Origin: Bremia lactucae
Taxonomy: Eukaryota; Oomycota; Peronosporomycetes; Peronosporales; Peronosporaceae
Length of the DNA stretch: 64,000 nt
Direction of reading: 5' to 3'
Assembly: GCF_004359215.1 (NCBI RefSeq)
Contig: NC_090624.1
Location: 1,072,579-1,136,578 of the forward strand
Under the pieces are notes generated by a model. It was not told the origin of the DNA and did not search any database. It saw only the letters and a program-made list of their open reading frames with translations. This document shows, one piece after another, positions 1-10,022 of this stretch (positions within the stretch are counted from its first letter, which is position 1; each line of letters opens with the position of its first letter). Made by a program: the position numbers and the translations under genes.

Positions 1-118
1 GATACCTCATCACCAGGTGCAGAGACACATAATGATTGTGTGTCTGGAGCAACTTTTGTCAAGAGATTTGCAAATTCTCTTGAGGTTGCTGGATCAGTAG
101 GGCGTTGCGCCCCTACTG
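1..118 (-). pseudogene. Gyp-1 pol N-terminus (partial, cut by window edge)
   Basis: On the minus strand, the frame that lies -1 to the adjacent gag is open from the gag/pol junction to base 1. It begins SVGAQRPTDPATSREF. The same frame is open in the Gyp-1 copy at 40637 (SVGVDRPTDAETSKEF), so this is the true start of pol, ahead of the protease. The start is not an ATG; expression would depend on frameshifting from gag. The rest of pol lies outside the window. Family assignment rests on this match, on the gag and on the LTR. Confidence 0.75.
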
Positions 119-134
119 ACCCCGTCCATTTTTT
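95..134 (-). promoter_or_regulatory. candidate -1 ribosomal frameshift cassette, gag/pol junction
   Basis: Read on the minus strand, gag codons CCA AAA AAT contain the heptamer A AAA AAT, which fits the X XXY YYZ rule. A 9-base spacer (GGACGGGGT) follows, then a hairpin: CAGTAGGG(G)CG, loop CAA, CGCCCTACTG, about 10 pairs with one bulged G. The gag stop TAG (113-115) lies inside the hairpin. A -1 slip on the heptamer enters the pol frame, which is open. Spacing and geometry match known retroviral signals. Function is inferred, not shown. Confidence 0.7.
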
Positions 135-1269
135 GGCGGTCCGCCTCGCTGTTGCGATTTCGCAACAACGTCGGATCCGCGACCGTTGCCCTTTTTGGCA
201 TACGGTCCAAAATTACGTTCAGTACCTTTTGGTGCTGGACGTGGGGCACTACACTCATGAGCGTAATGTCCCAATTTTTGGCAGCGATGGCATTTCTGCG
301 ATCGCTTATTGTTCGGAAAGCGAGGTCTCTCGCTTTCGACGTAGGAAAGGTCCATGGGTTCTGGACCTCCTAATTCGTGTCGTCTTGGTGGACGATATGA
401 TGACGAACTTGCTTGAGCCTGTCTCAAGCTAAAGTCCTCCTGTTCCGCAACGGATATTGCTTCTTCAAGCGTATCCAATTCCAAGCGGAACAGGTGGGTC
501 TTTACGGGACCATCCGTAAGACCTTGCATGAACACCGTAATCGTGTGTTCATGAACTGGATTGCTCGTGATACAACTCGCTAAGAGTCGTATGTGGTGGG
601 GATAAGCGTAAACATCACGCTTGCCTTGCTTGAGTTTCAGAAGCTCTGATCGAGCTCCGAACTCAGCCCTAGGCGGTTCAAACGTCTGTTTGAGCCGGGC
701 TTTAAAAGCCTCTAGCGACCCAAAGACATATGGGTCGCGCAACTTAAGGCCCAATGCCCAAGTTTTGGCACGACCTGCCAAATTTGATTGAGCGAATGCG
801 ACTTGCATTTGCTCATCGACGATGTGACGAGCCCTTATGGCATCGTCCAACTCGACAAACCATCTTAAGAGGGAGTCTTCTTCGACTCCCCTATACTTAG
901 AGATGTCAATTTTAAGGTTTGGGGACGACGCGTCTGCATCATCCCAGGTACAGGGGTCTGTAAACAGGCAGAACTGTTAAGGTTACAACAGGTACAGACC
1001 TGTTGTAACCTTACCAGTTCTGCCTGTTGAGAGCCTTGATGATTAAGCAAGGCTACCTTCTCCTTCGCCTCGTCAAGTTCATGTTGTATGAACTTGGCGA
1101 TGGCAGAATGGAGGGCATTTCTGTCCAAACCGGACAGCATGGCCAAAATGGCATCGTTCCCTACGGTCGAACTCATTCGTTCGATCGCACTCCTTTCTAT
1201 GTCACTTGGAAAGGAGTAGCAATCACGCGAAACGTGATGCGCGTTTCCATTACCATCTAACATGTCCAT
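113..1269 (-). pseudogene. Gyp-1 Gag with zinc knuckle, broken by a fold-back insertion
   Basis: Structural Gag of a Ty3/gypsy element. The ATG is at 1269 (MDMLDGNG). The N-terminal piece (865-1269) has a helical, Glu/Lys-rich stretch. The main piece (113-850) carries the retrotransposon gag domain (AGRAKTWALGLKLRD, then FEPPRAEFGARSELLKLK) and a complete CCHC knuckle CHRCQKLGHYAHEC at 251-292. The frame is broken between the pieces where a 62-base palindrome (965-1026) has been added. The order of sequences on both sides matches the Gyp-3 gag at 30241-31396. The knuckle would bind the element RNA during packaging. Confidence 0.85.
965..1026. repeat. fold-back palindrome inside Gyp-1 gag
   Basis: 29-base arms (965-993 and 998-1026) are inverted copies with one mismatch, separated by the 4-base loop ACAG. 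One arm encodes the normal Gag peptide QAELVRLQQ on the minus strand. The other is an extra inverted copy that breaks the frame. Confidence 0.9.
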
Positions 1270-1298
1270 GTTAGATGATATAACTGTGGTCCTTGGAC

Positions 1299-1317
1299 GG
1301 ACTACTAAGTGCTACCA
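1299..1317 (-). promoter_or_regulatory. Gyp-1 primer binding site
   Basis: Two bases inside the LTR boundary the minus strand reads TGGTAGCACTTAGTAGTCC, which starts with TGG as expected for pairing to a tRNA 3' CCA end. The Gyp-3 copy at 31427-31445 differs at one base. I cannot assign the tRNA. Confidence 0.6.
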
Positions 1318-1319
1318 GG

Positions 1320-1590
1320 TGTAACGGGGCACTGCCGACTTGTACTGCTTCAGGACAAGTCCACTTCGCAATGCCTCAATGCGAGTGGTGCGTCACGCTC
1401 CTTCACGCACACTAGTACTTGCAGAGGAAGTCTTCTCTTTAAAACAATTGCTTTAAAGAGGGTTAATTAAAAGCTGTATTAATACAATTAAGTTCTTCTT
1501 GTCTATCTACTTAATACTAACTTAAATATAAACTAATACAAAACATGTACTAAAAGTCTTATCTGTATTTCTCTTTGTGCGTGTACAGCG
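1320..1590 (-). repeat. Gyp-1 5' LTR, truncated
   Basis: Starts TGTAACGGGG next to the PBS and is AT-rich through about 1590, where Copia-A coding sequence begins. It shares the block CAGAGGAAG with the LTRs at 31448 and 13775. It carries no genes. Confidence 0.65.
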
Positions 1591-3285
1591 CTGACTGGAC
1601 CGCGGAGAAAGTATACTCGCTTCGGACACCACAGTGCTCAGTCAAGTTGGCAACGTCGAATCACAACGTTGATCTATGTGCGAGAATGGGTCACGCTCCA
1701 CTCGACGTTCTACAAAAAATGACGCAAGCGCATGATTAAGGACGCTGACATTTCAACAACTTCGATTCTACCGAGCGTGTGCCGCTGATGTCAAGAGAAA
1801 ATGTTCCAAAAAACATTTCCAAGCAACGCGACAAGCGTCGTTATTCCTTGTTCGAGCTATTCCACTTAGACATTTTTGGCCCGATGAAGGCAGATCGTTT
1901 AGTGAGAGCAAGTGCTTGCTGTCAATCGTGGATGAGGCCAGCAACTTTATAAAGTGCTTCTGTTGCGGCCAAGTCGGAGAGCATGGACTTCATCAAGGTA
2001 TAGATGTGTTTAATTTAAATGCAATTAAACAATACTGTTAAGCTTTTGCGGCATGATGGAGCTCGTGAATACGCGACCAAGTCGCTCAAGATTTTCTTCG
2101 AGGATAAGAACATCGAGCAACAGATTACAGTTCCGCACGCGCGCCAGACCAATCGGACAGCCGAACGCGCTATACGAACGATAGTGACAATTGAACGCAA
2201 TATATGCTCATTGAAGCGGCTAACTTTGTTTTGAATCGCTCGAGACAAGTGACGAAACCCAGCTCTGAATTTAAACAAGGACATAGTAACAAGGACGCGA
2301 CTCAACTCCTTCAGCATCATGGCGTGCAAGTCTTAATTATGCAGAAGCTAAGGACCTGTCGGATTCGACCGTCTTTCGGGATACCATAAGCGGACCAGAT
2401 CAGTTGCATTGGCGCAGGCGTTTGAGCTGAGCTAGATTCAATGCAAATTCGTGGTGTGCGGAATGATACTTTCGACGAGTTTGTACGCGTGATTGGTTTT
2501 CAAGTCTTAGCCTTCGATCCTTGCCTCTACATGAAAATTGTTGAAGATCATTGTGTGATGCTGCTGGTATACGTCAATGAAGTGTTAGTCACTGGGAGCC
2601 CGACGGAGCTAATTGCGCGTACGACGTTTCGAGATTATTGACAGTGGCAAGTGTGCATTTGTGTTGGGTATCGAGCTTGTAGAAATCGGAGATGGCAGCG
2701 TGACAATCGGCCAACAGCGTTAAATCAATGACATTCTCAAGCGTTCTGACATGGTTGATTGCAAGACATTGATATGTCAAACATATATAAACTGAATACT
2801 CTTGCCAAGTGAACGTAAACCAACCATTTCGTGAGGCTGAGGGTGCGTGATGCATCTAGTGACTGCAACGCGGACGTACATTGCATTTGCTGCTGACTAG
2901 GTGTCAAAATTCATGGAAATACCGCAAGTCGAGCACTGGGCTGTAGTTAAGTGCATACTTCGCTAATTGCAAGGAGCCAGAACTCATGGTATGTTTTCAG
3001 CCTGACGGCAAGGTCGAATGTCTTGGCTTCTCGAAAGCAGACTGGGCTGGCGACCATTTCGACTGCAAGTCAACTTCTGGATATGCATTTTATTAAAATG
3101 GTCAAGTAAACGATGTTTGGCAAATGCAAAGTAAATATTTTATGGTCCTTAGATCGTAATCTCTATTACTACCTCTGAGCACAATCGCCGTCGAAAAATC
3201 GTCGTCGGAGATATTAATTGGCGGTTCGGATTGGACCGGTTTGAGTTGTATACATTAATTAAATATTATAACCCTTAATAAAATT
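1591..3285 (+). pseudogene. Copia-A pol relic (integrase to RNase H), 5'-truncated
   Basis: A heavily decayed copy of the Copia-A polyprotein, recognisable by alignment to the better copy at 56905-60964. From 1605 it reads VYSLRTPQCS, then [14 protein letters not shown] (GAG-pre-integrase), LSIVDEASNF (integrase core), [16 protein letters not shown] (2146-2190), an RT stretch IGFQVLAFDPCLYMKIVEDH (2492-2551) with VYVNEVLVTGSP near 2569, and RNase H around 2900-3100. The RT YVDD motif has become YVNE. Many stops and indels are present. Gag and protease are missing. The last ~130 bases before 3285 share a block with 36951-36990, so an LTR scrap may be included. Confidence 0.75.
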
Positions 3286-3447
3286 CGATTGGAATTTGTT
3301 CGTGGAAAGGTCGAAGATGGTCAGGTGGTATTACACACTCAAATGTTAGCAGAATTTTATGATTAAGCCGATTTGTGCAATTCAGTTCAGCGCTCTCCGA
3401 TCAAAACTAGACATACAAGATTCAATGCTGTCGAGTCGAGTGGAAGT
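3286..3447 (+). pseudogene. Copia-B1 pol tail and polypurine tract
   Basis: Encodes FVRGKVEDGQVVLHTQ, the C-terminal region of Copia-B RNase H, followed by CAATTCAGTTCAGCGCTCT, which is also found at 45476 and 48780. It ends with the purine-rich tract GTCGAGTGGAAG just before the LTR. The junction at about 3285 joins this to a different copia family, so it is a recombinant boundary. Confidence 0.65.
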
Positions 3448-3837
3448 GAAGTTTAAAAGCGTAGCGTAACCGACTAAGTGTTGATGTTCAGGGAGCGCCT
3501 CGAGCATGAATCTTTCCGGTAAGTACTGGTAATGGTCTACCGGTATGCTTATCCTACGAAGGTTGTCCGAAGGTGGTTATCCGACGACAATTGCCAGACG
3601 GCGGGTATGACGTCATTAAAATTACGTCATTGGAAGCTTCCAGAAAGTTCTACAAGCTTCCTAGGAGATAATTGCCGACGGCGGACATTCTAGAAGGCTC
3701 TAAGCTAAAGGCCTAGAAGTAGCAGTTGTGAGCTAAGGACCTAACCCTTCTCCATCACAATTCTCTTCGCTCTGGGGTTTTCCCTCCGCGTAGACTCTTC
3801 CATCCAGCTCGCTTCAACTCGTTTTGCTCCATCAACA
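3448..3837 (+). repeat. copia LTR, B1-like 5' part and Copia-A-like 3' part
   Basis: Begins TGAAGTTTAAAAGCG after a polypurine tract and ends ATCAACA just before the PBS of the next element. It carries a TGACGTCA box at 3608-3615 and ACCGGTA repeats. The last ~130 bases resemble the Copia-A LTR end, so it looks recombinant. Confidence 0.65.
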
Positions 3838-3849
3838 GATCATGAGCCC
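3838..3849 (+). promoter_or_regulatory. Copia-A PBS overlapping the start codon
   Basis: GATCATGAGCCC directly follows the LTR end. It differs from the consensus GGTTATGAGCCC by two bases. The internal ATG (3842-3844) is the Gag start. Confidence 0.6.
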
Positions 3850-6143
3850 AACAACCATATCTTCTGCTCATGACGTCTCGGCCCAGGTCCTCATTGAAAA
3901 ATTTAACGGAAACAACTTCGCCATATGGAGACGCTATATGCGTGGCGTGTTTCTGACCAAGGCAGTGTGGCATATCATCAACCGTGAAGTGACTCCAACA
4001 TTTGCCGATGCGCATGCCTTCGACGAATACGTCCGGACACGCAATATCTCGTTTTGGTCTGGTGCTCCTGCATATGGAAGCAGATTACCATTATGTGGTT
4101 GACAACTGCGAAGAGGCTTGGGTTGCATGGACGCGCATCGAGCCTCTATACGGTGGATAGTAAAAAGCTGGACGCATCTACTTGAAGCGCCAGCTAATCA
4201 GCATGAAGATGGTAGAAGGCGGCAACGTCTTGCATCATTACAATGAGGTCCTAAATATCAGCCCTAAGGCTGGCAGCATCGGTGCGAAGATGAAGGATGA
4301 ACCGAAGAGTTACGAAAATGTCGTGCTCAACGTGGAGATCAGCAACACGGAGCTACGGACGCAGGAAGTGCTAAACAATGAGCACATCAAGCGGCAAAGT
4401 GAAAATGCTCCAGTGATCAAGACTGAAGATGCTGTTAAAGCCTTTAACAGCGTCTTCAGTCTTGATCACTGGAGCATTTTCAGTCTATTGAGTCTCGACA
4501 ATGTGCCTACTACGAGAAATTGGGGCACTCAGTGAAGCGGTGCTAGACCAAGCAGAAGAATGAAAGTCGTAATGCTTGACGCAGCGGCCAAGCTCGTGGA
4601 CGCGGAGCGAACAACGCCAACTACCGCTGAAATGACGAATACGAACGCGTTGCGTTTGCTATTAAACTGGATCATGTACTACTAATAAGGCAACAATATG
4701 CCTGGAATGTGGGCGATCGGTCCAGCGCATCATATATACAATAACAAAGCCAAATTTCCGGTGCTAAAAAGCGCGATGAAGGTGAAACTTGAGTGGCCAA
4801 CGGAAATAAGACTGGAATTAAGAGTGTTGAAAACGTAACTGAATGTGGTGTTACGCCTGATGGTCAAGAGCGCGATGTCGACTTTACGGATACGCCCTTT
4901 TGGCCGAAGACAAACAAGCATTTGATTTCAGTACCGCAGATCGACAGAAGTGGCAAGTTTCAAGTACTTTTCGAAGGTTGAACCACGCAAATCTCGCGAA
5001 AAACGACTGCATAAGTGGTGGCTACAGCGGACCTCGTGATGGTCGATTTTGGCTTCGTACGCGCCACACTATTCGGCTGTTTTTACGACATTGACACGCG
5101 ACATCAATTTACATGCACGAATGTGTCATGCTTCACTGGACATTCTGCGGAAAATGGTCAACAGTGGCATGATAAAAGACGTTCAGTACATAGTAAGTAG
5201 AATGTTCAAGATTTATGTCGTGGGTGTCAGCAAGGGAAAAGATGGCAGAGGTCATTTCCATGCAATTGGAACAAGCATCATTACGACAGATTTGAGCTTG
5301 CTCTTTTTGACATCTACGGTCCAATGGAGAAGATTCGCTGGAAGGTAGCAATTACTTGCTCCTGATGGTTGATGAAGCTAGTGGTTACGTGAAGGTCCTG
5401 TGTCTGCGAGCCAAGTCAGAAAGCGAGAGCTTCATCATCAGCTACATCATCAAGTTTTTGCATTCCTCTCAAGAGAGACCGTGACCATGATGATGATTGA
5501 TTTCGATATACTAGACATAGGCAACATCAAGGAAGGTCGTATGACAGATTTTAAGCAAACAGGCAAACGAAAGATTCGCACGACCTCAGCAAAAGTAAGG
5601 GAGAGCCATAACTTTGAGCATCCTGTTAGTAGACTGGAAAAGCAAATGCTCTTAAAATTTTGAAGAGCGTCGTTCTGTTAAGGATGCGACGCAATATGGA
5701 TGATGATGAAGATGATGAGAAAAGGACACGGATGAAAGCGGTGTATCAACAATTCCTGCGCATTGGCGTGCAAATGCCAATGCGGTTGAAGCTGGCAGCT
5801 TGTCTGAACCGATGACTTTTCAAGACTCAGTAAGTGGGCTTGATATTGGCGAAAGGCGCTACCGCAGAGCTAAATTCAGTGCAACAACGTAAGGTGTTCC
5901 AAGCTGTTAAGCTTCCGACGGAATACCCTGCAATTGGAACGAAATGGGTGTTCAAGATTAACAGGAAAGCCGATGAATCAATTGATAAGTGCCAGGCACG
6001 ACCTGTTGTGAAAGGATACAAGCAGAAGTAGGGCATCGACTACTCGGAAACATTTTCACCCGTCGTCAAGTACGTCACGCTCCAAATGGTGGTTGTCTTG
6101 ACGAAATATCTCAAATGCCATTAGATTAACTTGATGTTGTTAC
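3842..6143 (+). pseudogene. Copia-A gag-pol relic, 5' two thirds
   Basis: Starts at the PBS ATG with MSPTTISSAHDVSAQV, then the copia Gag signature [19 protein letters not shown] and [18 protein letters not shown]. Degenerate zinc-knuckle and protease regions follow (about 4500-4760), then GAG-pre-integrase LHARMCHASLDILRKMV (5111-5161), a shortened integrase, the acidic linker DFKQTGKRKIRTTS, and the start of RT (GTKWVFKINRKADES). The integrase core is largely deleted near 5460-5500. The frame changes many times. At 6143 RT is interrupted by the Copia-B3 insertion and resumes at 10023. Confidence 0.8.
4401..4481. repeat. fold-back palindrome inside Copia-A gag
   Basis: 40-base arms (4401-4440 and 4442-4481) separated by one base, with one mismatch. 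The centre, GCTGTTAAAG C CTTTAACAGC, is itself a natural hairpin of the gene. The second arm is an inverted copy of the preceding coding sequence and replaces the expected Gag sequence. Confidence 0.92.
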
Positions 6144-6330
6144 TGTTGGCGAGGAAGCGGCTCGATCAGATCAGGATAGTACCGATAAGTACTAGTATAT
6201 ACCGGCAATGACGACAGTAGCTACTTGAAGGTTCAATGAGCTGCTTAAAGATAGCAATAGGTTTGCGAACTAAGGACCTTAATACATTTACTTTGCATTT
6301 CGCCAACTAGTGCTCATTTGAGTCACATAA
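6144..6330 (+). repeat. Copia-B3 5' LTR
   Basis: Begins TGTTGGCGAGGAAGCGGC and ends near GCTCATTTGAGTCACATA. Shorter than the 3' partner (226 bases) by internal deletions. The GCTCATTTG block fits the oomycete initiator pattern. Confidence 0.8.
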
Positions 6331-6340
6331 GCCCACTTCT

Positions 6341-6700
6341 TTACCTACTGGAACGGAAATAAAGCAAGCCGAATTGATCGCTTTTTACGTAGTAGGGCAC
6401 TATATTGAAGGAGCTGGCGAACACCGGACCATGTATCCGTTTTATGGCCGAAATCTGCTGGTCCTGCGCCCAGTCTGAGACCCGCTTGTAGTTCCTCCTT
6501 AATGTCTCTGATGTGCGTTCCATTTTGTTACCAAGACAGATCAGTGGCTCCTCACGCTGATCTTCAATATTCGCCGCTATCAACTCTTTGCGGCTGTGGA
6601 TGTTGCCGCGATCCCACGCGCACACCTTGGCTACAAATCGCTTCCGTCGTTGGATTACCCGCCGAGTGATTGCCTGTATGCATTTACGCCACGCGTCCAC
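6341..6700 (-). other. unidentified 119-codon ORF filling the gag position of Copia-B3
   Basis: An open frame on the minus strand starting at a GTG codon (VDAWRKCIQAITRRV) with a charged, Arg/Lys-rich body (IQRRKRFVAKVCAWDRGN, then EPLICLGNKMERTSET). I recognise no domain and it does not resemble any copia or gypsy protein in this window. The same frame family continues in broken form to about 6890 (GRAASAGTAGGRRKHAF, then ERVIGEVIEAMSEAGI). The ~550-base block sits where Copia-B gag should be. It could be part of another transposon or captured host sequence. Confidence 0.35.
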
Positions 6701-6894
6701 GCTTTATTTCACGTCGCTGTCGTTATGGCTTGACTAATGCCAGCCTCAGACATTGCCTCGATAACTTCACCAATCACTCGCTCTTTGTTACCCGCTTAAA
6801 TGGGATACGCGATCCTTACAAATGCGTGCTTTCGCCTTCCCCCTGCAGTTCCCGCAGATGCAGCCCGACCATTTAATGGTGACGGCACGTCCAC

Positions 6895-9790
6895 CGAGAC
6901 CCATTGGGCGACAGCCCCTGGACGCTTTTCTAAGGACGTGGGTCCGGTAACTTTTAAAAGCGACGGATGCTTTGCTGAAGCAAAAGGATTACAGTGGAAG
7001 CTTGGATCCCGTGATGGTGAAGGGCTACATGACGTTTGTCAGCACTAACGAAGCCAATGTGACAAGGTCATTGGGATGCTATGGAAACACCACTTCTTAC
7101 CTCTGGCACGTTCGACTTGGACACATTGGCCGTGGTTGTCTAGCCACCATCGTCAAGAGAAACTATGGCATTGGCATTGGTCTTGCGTCGGTCAAGCAGT
7201 GGAAGCTGTGCGTCGGGTTTTCACATTGCAAACAGACTCGAGTGAGCTTTATGCAAGAGTCGCCTCATCATGGAAAAAAACTGCTGAAAGTCTTTCACAG
7301 TGATGTCTTCGGTTCGATGCAGTCAGCGACTTTTAGCAGAGAACGGTAATTTGTCACATTCACAGATGAGTTATCGTACTTTATCAAAGTGTCCTTGTTA
7401 CGAAGCAAGCTAGAGGTCTCAGATAAATTTGCTAAATTTGTTGCGTTTGCTGAGACTCATACCGGCGGAGTTGTCAAAGCTCTTCGTTGTGACAATGGTG
7501 GCGAATATACATCGGGCAAAATGGCCAAGTTCTGCAAGCGGCGTTGAGCAAGAGTTTACGCCGCCATTCACTTCGCAACTGAATGGGATGGCTGAACGCA
7601 TGAACTCCAAGAAGTGGGACGCGCACGATGCATGCTTGAGCACGCTGGGTTGCCAGAGACGAAGCTGTCATGACCGCTACTTTCCTTTGCATCGTTCTCC
7701 AACACGAAATATTGGTATGGAAAAATCACCATACTCGGTTTGGACCGAGGAAGAGACCAGTGCTGGCAAATTTAAAGGTGTTTGGTTGCCATGCATTTGT
7801 GACAGTACCCAAGGATCACAGTCGCAAGCTTGACGCTCGATCGGTACGCTGTCGGTTTTTCACCTACTCGGACCATTAAAAAGCGTATTGTTTTGGAGAG
7901 ATTGAAAGCAGTCGTGTACTTGTTAGACGCGATGCAAAATTTCTGGCAGACATGTTTGACAGTGGGAGATGCATCCGCCAGATTAGCGATAATGTCGTTC
8001 AAGATGATGATGAATCGGTTGAAAGCGACTCCCCACATCTCGAAGAAACCTATTATGAAAATGGAAAATGTCAGCAGAGTGAGAAAATAGACCCTCGTAG
8101 CAAGCTGCACCAGAGGATCAACCGCTCGAAAAATCAGCCGAAATCTCAATGCCCAGTCGATGCCAATCGCTGGGAGAAATTCTGCTACGGCTCAAGAATT
8201 TGAGGCTGCGTACGTTGTGGATTCATTCCGACCACGTTTAAGTCGCCAATGGAATCCGCCGACGCAGCCATGTGGCAAGAAGCATGCAACTCGGAAATGA
8301 AATCGCCTCAAAAACCAAGACTTCGACGTTTGTGCCGCTACCAAAAGGACGCAAGCCAATAGGCAATCGATGGGTGTTTTGCGTCAAGAAATCAAGATAC
8401 TAAAATGGAGCGGTACAAAGCGCGTCTGACGGCCAAAGGCTTTCCACAGAAGTTTGGCATCAACTACAAAGAAACGTTTGCGGCCTGTGGCCAAAGTTTA
8501 CATTCATCCAAATTCTGCTTAATTTGGCTGCCAAGTCACGGACTTACTGTTTATCAAATGGACATGAAGACAGCGTTTCTCAACGGCCAGCTCGACGAGG
8601 ACATCTCCATGACGCAACCAGATAACTTCAGTGATACGGTCCATCCGAAAATTTGTGCAAACTGAAACAGTCATTGTAAGGGCTAAAGTAGTCGCCTCGC
8701 ATGTGCAACAATACCTTAATGATTTTATGCCAGGAGCTTAAGAAGTGCAAATCTGACCACTGCGTCTACATAAATCGTGATGGCCAAGATATGATTCTCG
8801 TTGCACTCTTCGTCGACGACATAATTTTGGCTAGTAGTGCCAAGAAGATGCTTCAAGAAACAAAGAATGCACTTAGCAACCGATTTGAGATGACCGAAAT
8901 GGGTCAGCTCAAGTACATTTTTGGAGTCGCGATTGGGTAAGACATCGGAAGTGGGCCTGATGAGATCCGGTATAATAAGTTCGCCTGCGATATTTTAAGC
9001 AAGTACAAGATGGAAAACAGTAAATCCATCAGGAGGCCTCAGGATCTGGTACTCAAGCTGACAAAGCTCATGTGCGAAGAGGCTGCAAGCAAAACGAAAC
9101 CATGGCTGGGGTGCCATATCGAAATGGTATCAGCTGTCTGATGTACCTTATGTAGACACATGCCCGGTTCTCGCTGCGGTAGTAGGGTACTTAGCCAATT
9201 TGCTTCAAATTCATGTCCGACACACTGGCATGCGCTTAAATAGTCTTTTGGGTATATAAAAGGCACAAAAATGCACGGTATCAAGTTTCAAGCATCAAGT
9301 GACAAGATACTTCGAGGCTACTCGGATGCGGACTAGGCTGGAGACACAGCGTGTAGAAGAAGCACAAGTGGCTACGCAATTTGATGAGCGGCGGATGTAT
9401 CAGCTAAAAAGCATAAAACTGCGCATGGTTGGGCTTTCGTCTACGAAAGCCGGTTACATGGCGTTACCAGAAGCAGCACAAGAAGCGGAGTGGCTGAAGA
9501 CATTCTTGCGTGAGCTCGGTGAGATGTCGAGAAACGATGCGGTCAAGATCTATGAGGACAACCAAGGCTCGATCGCGTTGGCAAAAATCCCGCGTTTACA
9601 AACGCACCAAGTACATCGATATCCGCTACCATTTAGTGCGTGGAAAGGTCGAGGACAACCAAGTGATATTGGAGTATGTCTCTTCTCTCAATATGTTAGC
9701 TGACATCATGACGAAGTCGATTCTAACAGCGCAGGTTTGTGTGCATCGGAGCTAACTCGGTATACAAGTGTCTGCAAGTGTCGAGTCGAG
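6895..9790 (+). pseudogene. Copia-B3 pol relic: integrase, RT, RNase H
   Basis: Reads from the protease/integrase linker (GRFSKDVGPVTFKSDGCF) through GAG-pre-integrase (SYLWHVRLGHIGRGCL, 7096-7143), integrase core (FHSDVFGSM, then LRCDNGGEYTSG in a shifted frame) and the acidic linker. RT follows: ERYKARLTAKGFPQKFGI at 8404, MDMKTAFLNGQLDEDI, and LFVDDIILA with the catalytic FVDD at 8809-8820. RNase H is last (SSTKAGYMALPEA, YEDNQGSIALAK near 9550). Several stops and frameshifts separate the domains. It ends with the polypurine tract GAGTGGGAG before the 3' LTR. Confidence 0.85.
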
Positions 9791-9796
9791 TGGGAG

Positions 9797-10022
9797 TGTT
9801 GGTGAGGAAGCGGCTCGACCTGACTAGGATGGTTTCGATAAATACGAGTATATATCGGTAATGACGTCATAGTGTGACGTCAGTAGCTTCTAGAAGGTTC
9901 TATGAGCTATGATTGACTAGAAGCAATGATTGGCTTAGAGGTAGCAATAGATGTGTGAGCTAAGGACCTTAATATATCCACGTTGCACTTTGTCAACTAG
10001 TACTCACTTGATCTTTTTATCA
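9797..10022 (+). repeat. Copia-B3 3' LTR
   Basis: 226 bases from TGTTGGTGAGG to TTTTTATCA. It carries two TGACGTCA boxes (9862-9869 and 9875-9882) and the conserved block AGCTAAGGACCTTAATAT upstream of an initiator-like ACTCACTTG. Confidence 0.88.

Larger units (their letters stand above)
6144..10022 (+). mobile_element. nested Copia-B3 retrotransposon in Copia-A RT, TSD GTTAC
   Basis: The element is bounded by related LTRs (6144-6330 and 9797-10022) that begin TGTTGG. The 5 bases before it (6139-6143) and after it (10023-10027) are both GTTAC. Removing it rejoins the Copia-A RT motif across the site (LDVVT before, VTAFLYGV after). It is therefore a genuine insertion in an older relic. Its own gag has been replaced by unrelated sequence (6341-6890), and its pol is broken. 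Confidence 0.9.

Noticed and set aside
113..115. Stop-codon readthrough (murine leukemia virus style) instead of frameshifting at the Gyp-1 gag stop
   Set aside because: TAG GGG resembles the readthrough context, but the frame beyond is not pol in the gag register; the -1 frame is.
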